Shown: in pieces, positions 17,136-25,033 of the stretch
How the letters are laid out: the number at the start of each line of letters is the position of its first letter
Numbering within the stretch: the stretch's first letter is position 1
Assembly: GCA_966250385.1 (NCBI GenBank)
Contig: CBINHC010000012.1
Span: forward strand, 1-64,000
Source of the DNA: DASWTL01 sp966250385
GTDB lineage: Bacteria > Bacteroidota > Bacteroidia > Sphingobacteriales > Sphingobacteriaceae
Direction of reading: 5' to 3'
DNA: 64,000 nucleotides
The notes under the pieces: model-generated
What the model was told of the DNA's origin: nothing
The model's input: the letters and a program-made list of their open reading frames with translations, nothing else
The model's database searches: none
Made by a program: the position numbers and the translations under genes

Positions 17136-18478
17136 GCCTCTCTGGATATGGAGATCGCGCTGTTGGTACCGCCGAAACCATAGTTCAGGCAGGTCACGCG
17201 GTTGATCTCTTTTTGAAAACTTTGCTGGGGTATCAGGTCACGGAAGGCGGCCAGGGGCTCCTTAGGTCCCTTCCAGTCCGGTGCCTTCTGGAACTCTTCC
17301 GGTTCTTCACTCAGGTTGACAGAATTCAGGCATGGCAGTACCGATTGTTTCCGAAGCATCAGTACGGCCGTGATAAATTCAATGGCGCCCGCTGCGCCGA
17401 TGGTGTGGCCGAACTGGGATTTCGGGGCTGAGATATGATAGCCGCTGGTACCCAGCATATCGACTACGCTGAGGAGCTCGATGACGTCGCCAGCCGGCGT
17501 CGACGTGCCGTGAACCTTCACCACATCGGGCCTGAGACCGGTATCCTTTAACAGACCCCGCCAAAGCCGCTGCTGTCCCGCAAACGAAGGATAGAACATA
17601 TCGCCGTCGCCGTCGGAGTTGTTGAAGTATTCATCAATCACCGCCAGGATGTTAGCGCCGCGCGCTTTGGCCTGTTCATATGCTTCCAGGGCGACGATAC
17701 CTGCTCCGAATGAGCAGACGAACCCGTTCCGGTCCTTATCGAACGTCCGGGAACTTTCTTCCGGCGTAAAGCCCTTGCTCAGGACCTGCATCCCGTCAAA
17801 CCCGATAAATGTCTCCAGGGAGGTCGTTTCAACGCCGCCGGCGATAATCCGGTCCTGGATCCCGAACCGGATGAGCCGGTATGCATAGCCGATATTGCCC
17901 AGTCCCGTGGCGCAGGCGGAGCCTACGGCTTCACAAACGCCTTTGTTCCTGATCAGGCAGGCGACATTGGCGGCTTCCCGGTACACCATGGTCCGGTCCA
18001 CATTGTGGGAGCCCGCAGTGCGGGTCTTCTTGCCATGGTCGTAAAACGCCCGCCAGGCTTTCCGGAGAATTTCATTTCCGGACCCGCCGGACCCGATGAC
18101 CACGCCGGTCTGTTCGGCCTGCGTTTCCGCGTCGGTCCAGCCGGCCATCCGAATACATTCCAGGGCGCCGAGCATGGCCCAGATACTGCCCACATCGGCG
18201 GTGGCCAGGTTGGCTGCCGGGATCCGGCCCAGTTTGTCGATATATGCTTCAGGGTAGTCCTCAACGACGGGAGACAGTACCGCCTCCAGTCCCATTTCCG
18301 CTTCGGTAATGAAACCCGATACCTTGGACCGGATGTTTTTGGCATACTTTTCCGCTTCGGGCCAGGTCCTGATCAGGCTCTGGTTGGCGAAAAGTTTGGT
18401 ATCGAACTCCTTAAGGTCAGCGCAATGGGGAAAAGCTCCGCCCAATCCGACAACAGCAACCTTTCGTCCCTGCATCAT
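17132..18478 (-). CDS. Beta-ketoacyl-ACP synthase, FabF-type elongating enzyme
   Basis: The 448-residue protein is a complete thiolase-fold ketosynthase. The nucleophile Cys sits in VGSACATGLGNIGYAYRL near residue 193, and the two histidines are in KVHGTSTPAGDVIE and SQFGHTIGAAG, giving the Cys-His-His triad of condensing enzymes. The C-terminal CLNYGFGGTNS motif is intact. It would condense malonyl-ACP with acyl-ACP by decarboxylation. The ACP gene precedes it with a one-base overlap and FabI-like follows with a four-base overlap. There is no FabH, chain-length factor or malonyl transferase nearby, so priming and malonyl loading would depend on housekeeping enzymes. Confidence 0.92.
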   Translation of the reverse strand: MMQGRKVAVVGLGGAFPHCADLKEFDTKLFANQSLIRTWPEAEKYAKNIRSKVSGFITEAEMGLEAVLSPVVEDYPEAYIDKLGRIPAANLATADVGSIWAMLGALECIRMAGWTDAETQAEQTGVVIGSGGSGNEILRKAWRAFYDHGKKTRTAGSHNVDRTMVYREAANVACLIRNKGVCEAVGSACATGLGNIGYAYRLIRFGIQDRIIAGGVETTSLETFIGFDGMQVLSKGFTPEESSRTFDKDRNGFVCSFGAGIVALEAYEQAKARGANILAVIDEYFNNSDGDGDMFYPSFAGQQRLWRGLLKDTGLRPDVVKVHGTSTPAGDVIELLSVVDMLGTSGYHISAPKSQFGHTIGAAGAIEFITAVLMLRKQSVLPCLNSVNLSEEPEEFQKAPDWKGPKEPLAAFRDLIPQQSFQKEINRVTCLNYGFGGTNSAISISREA

Positions 18479-18738
18479 TAACCTTTCGCTTGGGTCTTCA
18501 GAACCAGGTCGACAAAATCTTTCACCGTAGTGCCCAGATCATCAATATCATCATCGTCAAACTCCACGCCGAACTTCTGTTCCGCCTTGGCGGCAATGTT
18601 GATCATCTCGGTTGAAGGAGTTCCCAGATCTTTGATGAAATCAGTTGATTCCGTCAGGTTTTCCAGCTTTGCAGGATCGATCTGCCTGACTGTTCTTAGT
18701 ATTTCTGCCAATCCGGCAACGACGTCTTCTCTTAACAT
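18478..18738 (-). CDS. Acyl carrier protein with an unusual attachment motif
   Basis: The 86-residue acidic helical protein has the length and pattern of an ACP, with the helix-II region FIKDLGTPSTEMINIAAKAE and an acidic FDDDDIDDLGT segment. The phosphopantetheine serine (Ser42) would sit in PST rather than the DSL typical of ACPs, so Asp and Leu beside it are replaced. The serine itself is conserved. The gene sits between the hotdog protein and the ketosynthase, sharing one base with the latter. The change may be recognised by the cluster's own phosphopantetheinyl transferase; this is inference. Loss of ACP function is unlikely given the intact neighbours. Confidence 0.87.
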   Translation of the reverse strand: MLREDVVAGLAEILRTVRQIDPAKLENLTESTDFIKDLGTPSTEMINIAAKAEQKFGVEFDDDDIDDLGTTVKDFVDLVLKTQAKG

Positions 18739-18746
18739 GTGATAGC

Positions 18747-19289
18747 TTAAATTTTTGATGCTTTAATTGCCCGGCCGGCAATATCGTAAAATTCTGCGAC
18801 AAGGGTAAAGCCGTTGTCCAGCCCGTAGTTCCTCACCTGGTCCGCCGTGAAATCCCTGAAATAGCCGTCCAGGTCGAGTTCTCCGGGGGCTTTATAGATC
18901 CTGCCGTCCACGACCATCTGCCTGAACTTGTAAAACTTGATATGACCGATGCTCACGAACGTTTCGCCCTCCTGGAGGTAGCTGTGAAAACTCACCTGCC
19001 CTACCCCGATAAAGGTCGGTATGTATTTGCCCCGGAGATCCTCCATGCTGCAGTTCTGCTTGAGCGACTCCAGGAAGGGAGCGCAGGAACCGACGGTCGC
19101 CTGGCCGAAGGACTCGATCTGGTCGACTCCGCGGAATACCCCGAAATGATCCTCGACATCCTTAGCCCGCGGCGTATAGCTGCCGATGATACCAGTTTCC
19201 GGCATATGCCAGTGATAACGATCAACCAGTAACTTACTCGGTCCGTGCAGCAGCACCTGGTTCGGCGGGTAACCAACAAGGTTATTCAT
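18747..19289 (-). CDS. FabZ-like hotdog dehydratase candidate
   Basis: The 180-residue protein resembles 3-hydroxyacyl-ACP dehydratases of the hotdog fold. HFGVFRGVDQIESFGQA around residues 48-64 parallels the FabZ sequence with catalytic His (here His48) and acidic residue (here Glu59), though the loop between them is a few residues shorter than usual. Later strands such as FIGVGQVSFHSYLQEGETF match the hotdog sheet. It lies eight bases before the ACP gene. A dehydratase would complete the cycle of ketosynthase, reductase and enoyl reductase here. The shortened loop leaves room for a different activity, such as a hotdog thioesterase. Confidence 0.7.
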   Translation of the reverse strand: MNNLVGYPPNQVLLHGPSKLLVDRYHWHMPETGIIGSYTPRAKDVEDHFGVFRGVDQIESFGQATVGSCAPFLESLKQNCSMEDLRGKYIPTFIGVGQVSFHSYLQEGETFVSIGHIKFYKFRQMVVDGRIYKAPGELDLDGYFRDFTADQVRNYGLDNGFTLVAEFYDIAGRAIKASKI

Positions 19290-19316
19290 ATTGACAGTTT
19301 TAGGTTTGAAGTGAAA

Positions 19317-20042
19317 TTACAGCATTCCCCCGTTGATCTCCATGTTGGAGCCGTTGACAAAGGATGCTTTCGGTGATAACAGGAAGAGCACCAGCTCAGC
19401 GACATCCTCCGCCAGTCCGAAGCGGCGGGACGGGATGTTACTCAGATACTGGTCCTTTACGGTCTCAGGCAGCGAATCCGTCATGCCGGTTTCGATGAAG
19501 CCCGGGGAGATGCTCAGGATCCGGATCTCATGCCCGTCCGGATTCAGGGAGCCGGCTTCCTTGGCCAGCGATTTGGACAGCGCGACCAGGCCGGCTTTCG
19601 TGGCCGCATAAACGGCCTGGAAGGCGTTGCCGCTCTGGCCGACGCAGGAACCGAGATTGATGATCACGCCCGATTTCCGGATGTTGAATAACTTGAACGC
19701 GGTCTTGCAGATCAGGATCGGAGCTTTCAGATTAACCTGCAGCAACGTGTCGATATCTTTTTCCGGCTGAAAGATCAGCGACTTGTCAAGCGTAATCCCG
19801 GCATTGTTGATCACGGCGTACAGGCTGTCGCCATGTTCTTTCTTCAGCCGGCTGCAGAATCCGGCCAGTTGCTCCGGATCGGAAAAGTCGGCGCACAAAT
19901 GGGCGACCCCTTCTCCCGCCGGCGGAAGGTTTTCCGGCTTTGAGGCGTGTAGAATAAGATCATAGTGCGGCGCGAGTATGCGGGCAATCGCTTTGCCGAT
20001 GCCTTTGCTGGCACCGGTAATCAGGACTTTCTGTTTCTCCAT
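19317..20042 (-). CDS. FabG-like 3-oxoacyl-ACP reductase (SDR)
   Basis: This 241-residue short-chain dehydrogenase has the cofactor motif GASKGIGKAIA near residues 10-20, the NNAGITL segment near 85-92, and the Ser-Tyr-Lys triad in LGSCVGQSGNAFQAVYAATKAG. SPGFIETGMTD follows, a typical FabG loop. It would reduce 3-ketoacyl-ACP with NADPH. It lies two bases from the TPR gene stop and 27 bases before the hotdog gene. Its position in the cluster is the main reason to name acyl-ACP as substrate, since SDRs are versatile. Confidence 0.87.
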   Translation of the reverse strand: MEKQKVLITGASKGIGKAIARILAPHYDLILHASKPENLPPAGEGVAHLCADFSDPEQLAGFCSRLKKEHGDSLYAVINNAGITLDKSLIFQPEKDIDTLLQVNLKAPILICKTAFKLFNIRKSGVIINLGSCVGQSGNAFQAVYAATKAGLVALSKSLAKEAGSLNPDGHEIRILSISPGFIETGMTDSLPETVKDQYLSNIPSRRFGLAEDVAELVLFLLSPKASFVNGSNMEINGGML

Positions 20043-20043
20043 G

Positions 20044-21531
20044 TTACTTACTTATACGGCTCAGGCCTTCTTTCCCCTTGGTCTCGATGCTTCGTTCATA
20101 GTCGTGATCCTCCATGTCGATGGCCATGTTGAAAAAGCGCTTGGCCTGCGGGTAGTTCTTCTTCTTTTCGTAGATAATGCCGATACGATAGGCCGCATTG
20201 GAAGCGAAGTAGTATCGTTCGTTCCTGCCCAGGTCTATGGCGAACTGGTAGAACTTAATGGCGAGCTCGTCTTTGGAGTATTCATCATAAATGCGGCCCA
20301 CCCGGTAACAGAACTCGATCTTGTCGCGCAGCAATTTGAAGTCGCCGGCACGCCGGTCCTTCAGTTCATCCAGGGCCTTGTCGTAGAATCCGCCGTCGAA
20401 CAGCAGCCGGGCACGGAGCAGCTCTGCGTGCGGCGGCGGATCGTTGGCTTCTTTTACTGCCTGTTTGTCCTTCTCATGGAGGGCGTAGCCCCTGGTTTTG
20501 ACCAGGTTGATATACTCCTTGTATCCGTTCATGTTTCCCTGGATCAGCGATAACCAGGCAAGGTTCAGGTAGGTGTCCTTGATATAATTGATCCCCTTGT
20601 AATTCCTGAGGTACTTCTGGAAGTAGCTGTATGAACCGCTGTCGAGCTTGCGCAGGTGCAGCACCCCGTTCATATAGTCCAGGTAGGCATAGTTCACGAA
20701 GTCGGGATCCCGGGGGCGCCGGTTCAATGCCGAAATCGCTTCATTGGTATGGGCGGTCCGGAATCCGGAATAACCGCCGATATAGGTCCGGAGCAGGCTG
20801 GATGAATCGATCTTCTGGGCGTTCGCTATGATCTCCGGATAGGCATCGTGGTTGTTCAGAATATCCGTCTGGACATAGGCATGCCAGAATACGGCCTCGT
20901 CATAAAAGTACGGCCAGGCGGAGCCGGGCAGGCGGTCGACCAGGTTTTCAAGGATCTTCACCCCGGACCGGGTATCTCCTTTCATGCCGAACACGGACAC
21001 CGTCCGCTTCAGGCCGGAGGGAAGCGCCCCGAGCACCGCATTCAGCACGCCCAGGTTCTTCTGATTCGGAAGGAAGTCCGGGAACTTTTTATGATTCTCC
21101 TGCAGGGCGCTGTAGGCTTTCTTCAGCTCCATGGAGGAGGCGAAGTATTCCTGGAAGTACCCGTTGGTCAGGGCCAGCTGCATGTGGATCTCCGCGATGG
21201 CAAACAGGTAGAAGGGCGAGTTTTTGTCGTCCCTGCTGATCCGGCTGAGACGCGCCGACTTGTTGTTGAGCAGTCTTTCAAAGTCGCTCTTGTTTTCGCT
21301 GGTCAGGACCGTCAGGTAGTCGGCATAACTGTCCAGGAGGTACGGGATGGCGTTTTGCGGGTTTCTTTTCCTTTCCGCCTCGATCAGGCTCCGGCCATTG
21401 GCTATACGAAGACTGAAGATCTCCTTATAGGCACTGATGCAGTGCTGATTGAAATCAAACGCTGCATTTGCCTGGAAACTGGCAAAAACGAAAACTAAAA
21501 CAAAAAGGTTCCTGACTCTGAGCATCCGCAT
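20044..21531 (-). CDS. Exported TPR-repeat protein at the head of the fatty-acid cluster
   Basis: About 495 residues. The first 20-odd residues are a signal peptide (MLRVRNLFVLVFVFASFQANA), so it should be periplasmic or outer-membrane associated. The rest is helical, with TPR-like repeats at the C-terminus (YYFASNAAYRIGIIYEKKK, then YPQAKRFFNMAIDM). An ATG at 21531 is preferred over a TTG at 21546. It is the first gene of the cluster, two bases before the FabG-like gene, and may help assemble or transport the cluster's product. That is an inference from neighbours. Bacteroidota have many such TPR proteins with no known role. Confidence 0.75.
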   Translation of the reverse strand: MRMLRVRNLFVLVFVFASFQANAAFDFNQHCISAYKEIFSLRIANGRSLIEAERKRNPQNAIPYLLDSYADYLTVLTSENKSDFERLLNNKSARLSRISRDDKNSPFYLFAIAEIHMQLALTNGYFQEYFASSMELKKAYSALQENHKKFPDFLPNQKNLGVLNAVLGALPSGLKRTVSVFGMKGDTRSGVKILENLVDRLPGSAWPYFYDEAVFWHAYVQTDILNNHDAYPEIIANAQKIDSSSLLRTYIGGYSGFRTAHTNEAISALNRRPRDPDFVNYAYLDYMNGVLHLRKLDSGSYSYFQKYLRNYKGINYIKDTYLNLAWLSLIQGNMNGYKEYINLVKTRGYALHEKDKQAVKEANDPPPHAELLRARLLFDGGFYDKALDELKDRRAGDFKLLRDKIEFCYRVGRIYDEYSKDELAIKFYQFAIDLGRNERYYFASNAAYRIGIIYEKKKNYPQAKRFFNMAIDMEDHDYERSIETKGKEGLSRISK

Positions 21532-21656
21532 TACGAATTTCGACAAAGTAAGGATAAAATATCTTCAACAGAAAATGCGGTCCGCCGCCGGATCCGCTAA
21601 ATGACTCACGTTCAGTGCACGGCCCGCACTATACAGAAACAAAACCGCTGACCAGC

Positions 21657-21683
21657 AAAAAAGCCTCCCGGTAGGAAGGCTTT
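21657..21683 (-). terminator. Terminator of the DUF4834 gene
   Basis: AAAGCCT and AGGCTTT with an inner CC/GG pair form a stem-loop about 50 bases beyond the DUF4834 stop. On the minus strand it runs into TTTTTTGC, giving a good intrinsic terminator. Confidence 0.82.
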
Positions 21684-21732
21684 GTATCGTTTGGTTAATG
21701 TTGTTGCTGTTTTTTGTATCTCTTTCGCGGGT

Positions 21733-21978
21733 CTACCTGATCTCTTCATATTCCACGAAGTCGCCGGCGCGGTCTGCTCCGCTGGGTTCTCTCGGCGGAA
21801 CGTAATCAACCTTTACCCGGCCGTCTGCGCGGTTCTGGTATTGCTGCTGGTACTGACCCGCCTGCTGCTGAGCTTTTTTGACGAGGTTCTGAAAGATATA
21901 TGGCAATGCGAGTCTCAGGATCATGCGGATGAGCCATAAAACACAGATTGTAATAAATAAGAACTTTAATAATCCCAT
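21733..21978 (-). CDS. DUF4834-family small membrane protein
   Basis: An 81-residue protein with one N-terminal membrane helix (LLKFLFITICVLWLIRMIL), a glutamine-rich stretch (KAQQQAGQYQQQYQ) and an acidic C-terminus ending in DFVEYEEIR. This architecture is the DUF4834 family, found across Bacteroidota and without known function. It stands alone between its promoter and its terminator, and is transcribed towards the fatty-acid cluster but separately from it. Confidence 0.8.
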   Translation of the reverse strand: MGLLKFLFITICVLWLIRMILRLALPYIFQNLVKKAQQQAGQYQQQYQNRADGRVKVDYVPPREPSGADRAGDFVEYEEIR

Positions 21979-21996
21979 TTCAAAAAATTGTCTTTA

Positions 21997-22004
21997 CAAA
22001 TATA
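21997..22004 (-). promoter_or_regulatory. Probable -7 box for the DUF4834 gene
   Basis: On the minus strand this reads TATATTTG, an exact match to the Bacteroidota -7 consensus TAnnTTTG, 18 bases before the ATG. No clear TTTG at -33 is seen, so the call rests on the -7 box alone. Confidence 0.5.
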
Positions 22005-22161
22005 GACGATAATTTGTTTAGTATGTTTCACCGTCCGGCCAATGTTACATTTCTGTGAAGGGCGATTCCTGACGGTAAGCAGCGGCATGCCCGGTTTTCC
22101 GCGTCCCATAATTTGCAAGTTCTGCACTTTTTATTCATTTTAAGGGCACAAAATTTCCCAT

Positions 22162-23898
22162 ATGTCATTTGAAATTAAGAAGAAAGGCGGATTATACGAC
22201 GTCTGCATCGTCGGCTCGGGTGCGGGCGGCGGCATGGCTGCCAAGATCCTGACCGAGGCCGGCCTCAAGGTCGCCCTGCTCGAGGCGGGTCCTGATTACG
22301 ACCCGGCCAATCCGGAACAACGTACCCAGCTGCGCTGGCCCTATGAATCGCCCCGGCGCGGTGCGGGAACCACCCGCGCATTCGGGGACTTCGATGCGGC
22401 GTACGGAGGCTGGGAGATCGAGGGCGAGCCGTATACCCGGAAGGAAGGAACGCAGTTCGACTGGTTCCGTTCCCGGATGCTGGGCGGCCGTACCAATCAC
22501 TGGGGCAGGATCTCCCTCCGCTTCGGACCAAATGACTTCAAACACCGCAGCCTGGACGGCCTGGGCGACGACTGGCCGATCTCCTATGACGACGTGAAGC
22601 CGTATTACGACCGGGTCGATAAGCTCATCGGCGTCTTCGGCACCAGGGAAGGTATCTACAATGAGCCGGACGGATATTTCCTGCCGCCGCCCAAACCGCG
22701 GCTGCATGAATTGATGATCAAACAGGCGGCTGCAAAGATCAATATTCCGGTCATCCCGTCCCGGCTTTCGATCCTTACACGGCCGGTCAACAAGGACCGG
22801 GGCTCCTGCTTCTTCTGCAGCCAGTGCAACCGCGGATGTTCGGTCCATGCCGACTTCTCCTCCTCCACCGTACTGGTCAACCCGGCCCGGAAATCCGGTA
22901 ATGTCGACGTATACGTGAATGCCATGGCCCGGGAGGTCCTGACGGATAAGAGCGGCCGGGCCACGGGGATCTCCTACGTGGACAAGACGGACCTGCAGGA
23001 ATACCAGGTCAACGCGAAGGTGGTCGTCCTGGCGGCGAGTGCCTGCGAATCCGCCCGCCTCCTGCTCAACTCGAAATCCGCCCAGCACCCGGACGGGCTG
23101 GCCAACTCCAGCGGCGTGGTCGGCAAATACCTGCACGATTCGACCGGGGCGTCCCGGGGAGCGTTCCTGCCGCAGCTGATGGACCGGAAGGTCTATAACG
23201 AGGACGGTGTCGGGGGCATGCACCTGTATATTCCGTGGTGGCTGGACAATAAGAAACTCGACTTCGCCCGGGGATACCACATCGAGTTCTGGGGCGGTAT
23301 GGGCATGCCATCCTACGGATTCGGGTTCGGGATCGAACGCTTTTACGGCAACTACCCGGGTAAGGACGCGCAGCTGCAGCCGAAAGGCTACGGCGCCTCA
23401 CTGAAGAACGACTACCGCCGCTTTTACGGTTCGACGGTCGGTTTCGCAGGCCGCGGGGAATGTATCGCCCGGGAGGACAACTATTGCGAGATCGATCCGA
23501 ACGTGGTCGACAAGTACGGTATCCCGGTACTGAGATTCAATTATACCTGGAGCGATCACGAGATCAAACAGGCCAAACATATGCAGGACACTTTCGAGGA
23601 GATCATCCACAGCATGGGCGGTATCGCGCTGGGCGACCGGCCGGGTGCGGATCAGCTTCACGGCCTGGAGGCCCCGGGGCGGATCATTCACGAAGTCGGG
23701 ACGACCCGGATGGGCGATGACCCCAAAAAGTCCGTACTGAACAAGTTCAACCAGGCTCATGACTGCAAGAACCTGTTTGTGGTGGACGGCGGCGCATTCG
23801 TGTCGCAGGCGGACAAGAACCCGACCTGGACCATTCTTGCCCTGTCGATGCGGGCATCGGAGTACATCGTTGACCAGTTGAAAAAACAGAACATCTAA
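22162..23898 (+). CDS. GMC-family FAD-dependent oxidoreductase
   Basis: The 578-residue enzyme has the FAD-binding motif VGSGAGGGMAAKILTEAG at residues 17-34, with the GMC signature segments GGRTNHWGRISLRF (about 110) and LAASACESARLLLNS (about 295). Near the C-terminus is VVDGGAFVSQADKNPTWTI, the conserved Asn/Pro-containing block. Substrates of this family are sugars, polyols or other alcohols. It contains no obvious signal peptide. The gene directly downstream encodes a partner like gluconate 2-dehydrogenase subunit 3, whose signal may export the pair in a folded state. Specific substrate is unknown. Confidence 0.9.
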   Translation: MSFEIKKKGGLYDVCIVGSGAGGGMAAKILTEAGLKVALLEAGPDYDPANPEQRTQLRWPYESPRRGAGTTRAFGDFDAAYGGWEIEGEPYTRKEGTQFDWFRSRMLGGRTNHWGRISLRFGPNDFKHRSLDGLGDDWPISYDDVKPYYDRVDKLIGVFGTREGIYNEPDGYFLPPPKPRLHELMIKQAAAKINIPVIPSRLSILTRPVNKDRGSCFFCSQCNRGCSVHADFSSSTVLVNPARKSGNVDVYVNAMAREVLTDKSGRATGISYVDKTDLQEYQVNAKVVVLAASACESARLLLNSKSAQHPDGLANSSGVVGKYLHDSTGASRGAFLPQLMDRKVYNEDGVGGMHLYIPWWLDNKKLDFARGYHIEFWGGMGMPSYGFGFGIERFYGNYPGKDAQLQPKGYGASLKNDYRRFYGSTVGFAGRGECIAREDNYCEIDPNVVDKYGIPVLRFNYTWSDHEIKQAKHMQDTFEEIIHSMGGIALGDRPGADQLHGLEAPGRIIHEVGTTRMGDDPKKSVLNKFNQAHDCKNLFVVDGGAFVSQADKNPTWTILALSMRASEYIVDQLKKQNI

Positions 23899-23909
23899 TC
23901 AAGAAAAAA

Positions 23910-24593
23910 ATGGACAGAAGAGAATCCCTTAAATTACTGGCCGTAGGGTCCCTGGCGGCGGGAACGATGCTGGCCCCCGCCTGCGACGATAAAAAGGAAA
24001 AAGCCGGCCAGGCCCCTGCCGGCGAAGGCTACGGCCGGACCGCTGAAGAAGCGGACCGGGACAAGGAGCTGATGGAAGAGACGTTCTTCAGCAAGGAGGA
24101 AATGGCGACCATTACGGTCCTGAGCGATATCATTATCCCTGCGGATGACCGTTCGGGCAGCGCCTCGCAGGCCAAAGTGCCCGAGTTCATCGAATTCATC
24201 GTAAAGGACCAGCCGGGTTACCAGACGCCGATGAGAGGCGGTCTCCGCTGGATCAACATGAAATCCGTTAAGTTATACGGGAAGCCGTTCACCGGCTGTT
24301 CGGACCAGCAGCGGCTTGAACTGGTGGACCGGATCGCATACCCGCAGAAGGAGGACCCGGAAATGAGCCAGGGGGTATCCTTCTTCCGGACGATGCGCAA
24401 CCTGGTGGCCACCGGTTTCTTTACCAGTAAAATGGGGATCGAGGACCTGCAGTACCAGGGAAACCGGCCGAATGCGTGGGACGGGGTACCCGAGGAGGTG
24501 CTGAAGCAGTACGGGCTGGAATATGACGAAAAAACGTTATCCCAGTGTCTCAAACCTGAGGACCGTGGGAAAATAATGACCTGGGAAAGCTAG
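23910..24593 (+). CDS. Gluconate 2-dehydrogenase subunit 3-like exported partner
   Basis: The 227-residue protein begins with DRRESLKLLAVGSLAAG, a twin-arginine-type signal, and has a possible lipobox before Cys25 (MLAPAC). The remainder fits the gluconate 2-dehydrogenase subunit 3 family, with FFSKEEMATITVLSDIIIPADD near residue 52. In such complexes the small subunit accompanies a flavin dehydrogenase to the periplasm. It follows the GMC gene after eleven bases. A cytochrome subunit, usual for electron transfer to the respiratory chain, is not adjacent. Electron acceptor and sugar substrate are open. Confidence 0.87.
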   Translation: MDRRESLKLLAVGSLAAGTMLAPACDDKKEKAGQAPAGEGYGRTAEEADRDKELMEETFFSKEEMATITVLSDIIIPADDRSGSASQAKVPEFIEFIVKDQPGYQTPMRGGLRWINMKSVKLYGKPFTGCSDQQRLELVDRIAYPQKEDPEMSQGVSFFRTMRNLVATGFFTSKMGIEDLQYQGNRPNAWDGVPEEVLKQYGLEYDEKTLSQCLKPEDRGKIMTWES

Positions 24594-24701
24594 GAGCCTG
24601 TCGCGACCGGGTAAATCAACTGTTGATGCCCCCGGGTATGCTGTTGACGTGTCTTTAAGTAGCGTACCGTCTGTGCAGGATAAAAGTATCGTACCTGGTT
24701 A

Positions 24702-24721
24702 TTATACCCTTTCAGGTGCAA
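24702..24721. promoter_or_regulatory. Degenerate distal operator of the hip locus
   Basis: The left half TTATACCC is exact while the right half matches at five of eight bases. It starts exactly 40 bp before the middle operator, in register with the two perfect palindromes, which supports it as a third, weaker site. Confidence 0.55.
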
Positions 24722-24741
24722 TCATCTCTATTTTTCCTTTT

Positions 24742-24761
24742 TTATACCCGATTGGGTATAA
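24742..24761. promoter_or_regulatory. Middle operator palindrome of the hip locus
   Basis: TTATACCCGATTGGGTATAA is a 20-bp inverted repeat with eight-base arms. HipB proteins bind comparable two-arm palindromes upstream of hip operons. The site lies 42 bp before hipB. Confidence 0.8.
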
Positions 24762-24781
24762 AGGGTTTAAAATTCCTTATC

Positions 24782-24801
24782 TTATACCCAATCGGGTATA
24801 A
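24782..24801. promoter_or_regulatory. Proximal operator palindrome of the hip locus
   Basis: TTATACCCAATCGGGTATAA has the same arms as the middle operator and starts exactly 40 bp after it. It ends one base before the hipB ATG, so a bound repressor would block initiation directly. Confidence 0.8.
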
Positions 24802-24802
24802 A

Positions 24803-25033
24803 ATGGAATCAAAGGAGCTTCAGGGATTTATAAAGGAAAAGCGTAAAGCCTTAAAATTAACTCAGGAAAACCTCGCTGCCAAGGCGGGAGTCGGACTACG
24901 ATTTATTCGTGAGTTGGAACAAGGTAAAGCGTCTCTGCAAATGAATAAGGTTAATCAGGTACTTTTCCTTTTCGGATATCAACTGGGACCGGTACCACTT
25001 AACAGAAACAAGTTTATTGATGAGAGCCGCTAA
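24803..25033 (+). CDS. hipB: HipB-like antitoxin and autorepressor (HTH)
   Basis: The 76-residue protein is an Xre-type helix-turn-helix regulator, with the recognition region LTQENLAAKAGVGLRFIRELEQGKAS cut as helix residues 20-45 and a HipB-like C-terminal FLFGYQLGPV. It would bind the TTATACCC palindromes just upstream and repress its own operon. The ATG at 24803 begins one base after the proximal operator; an earlier TTG would run translation through both operators and is rejected. The last 14 bases overlap the hipS-like gene. It looks intact, although its downstream partners are damaged, so it may still act as a regulator. Confidence 0.82.
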   Translation: MESKELQGFIKEKRKALKLTQENLAAKAGVGLRFIRELEQGKASLQMNKVNQVLFLFGYQLGPVPLNRNKFIDESR

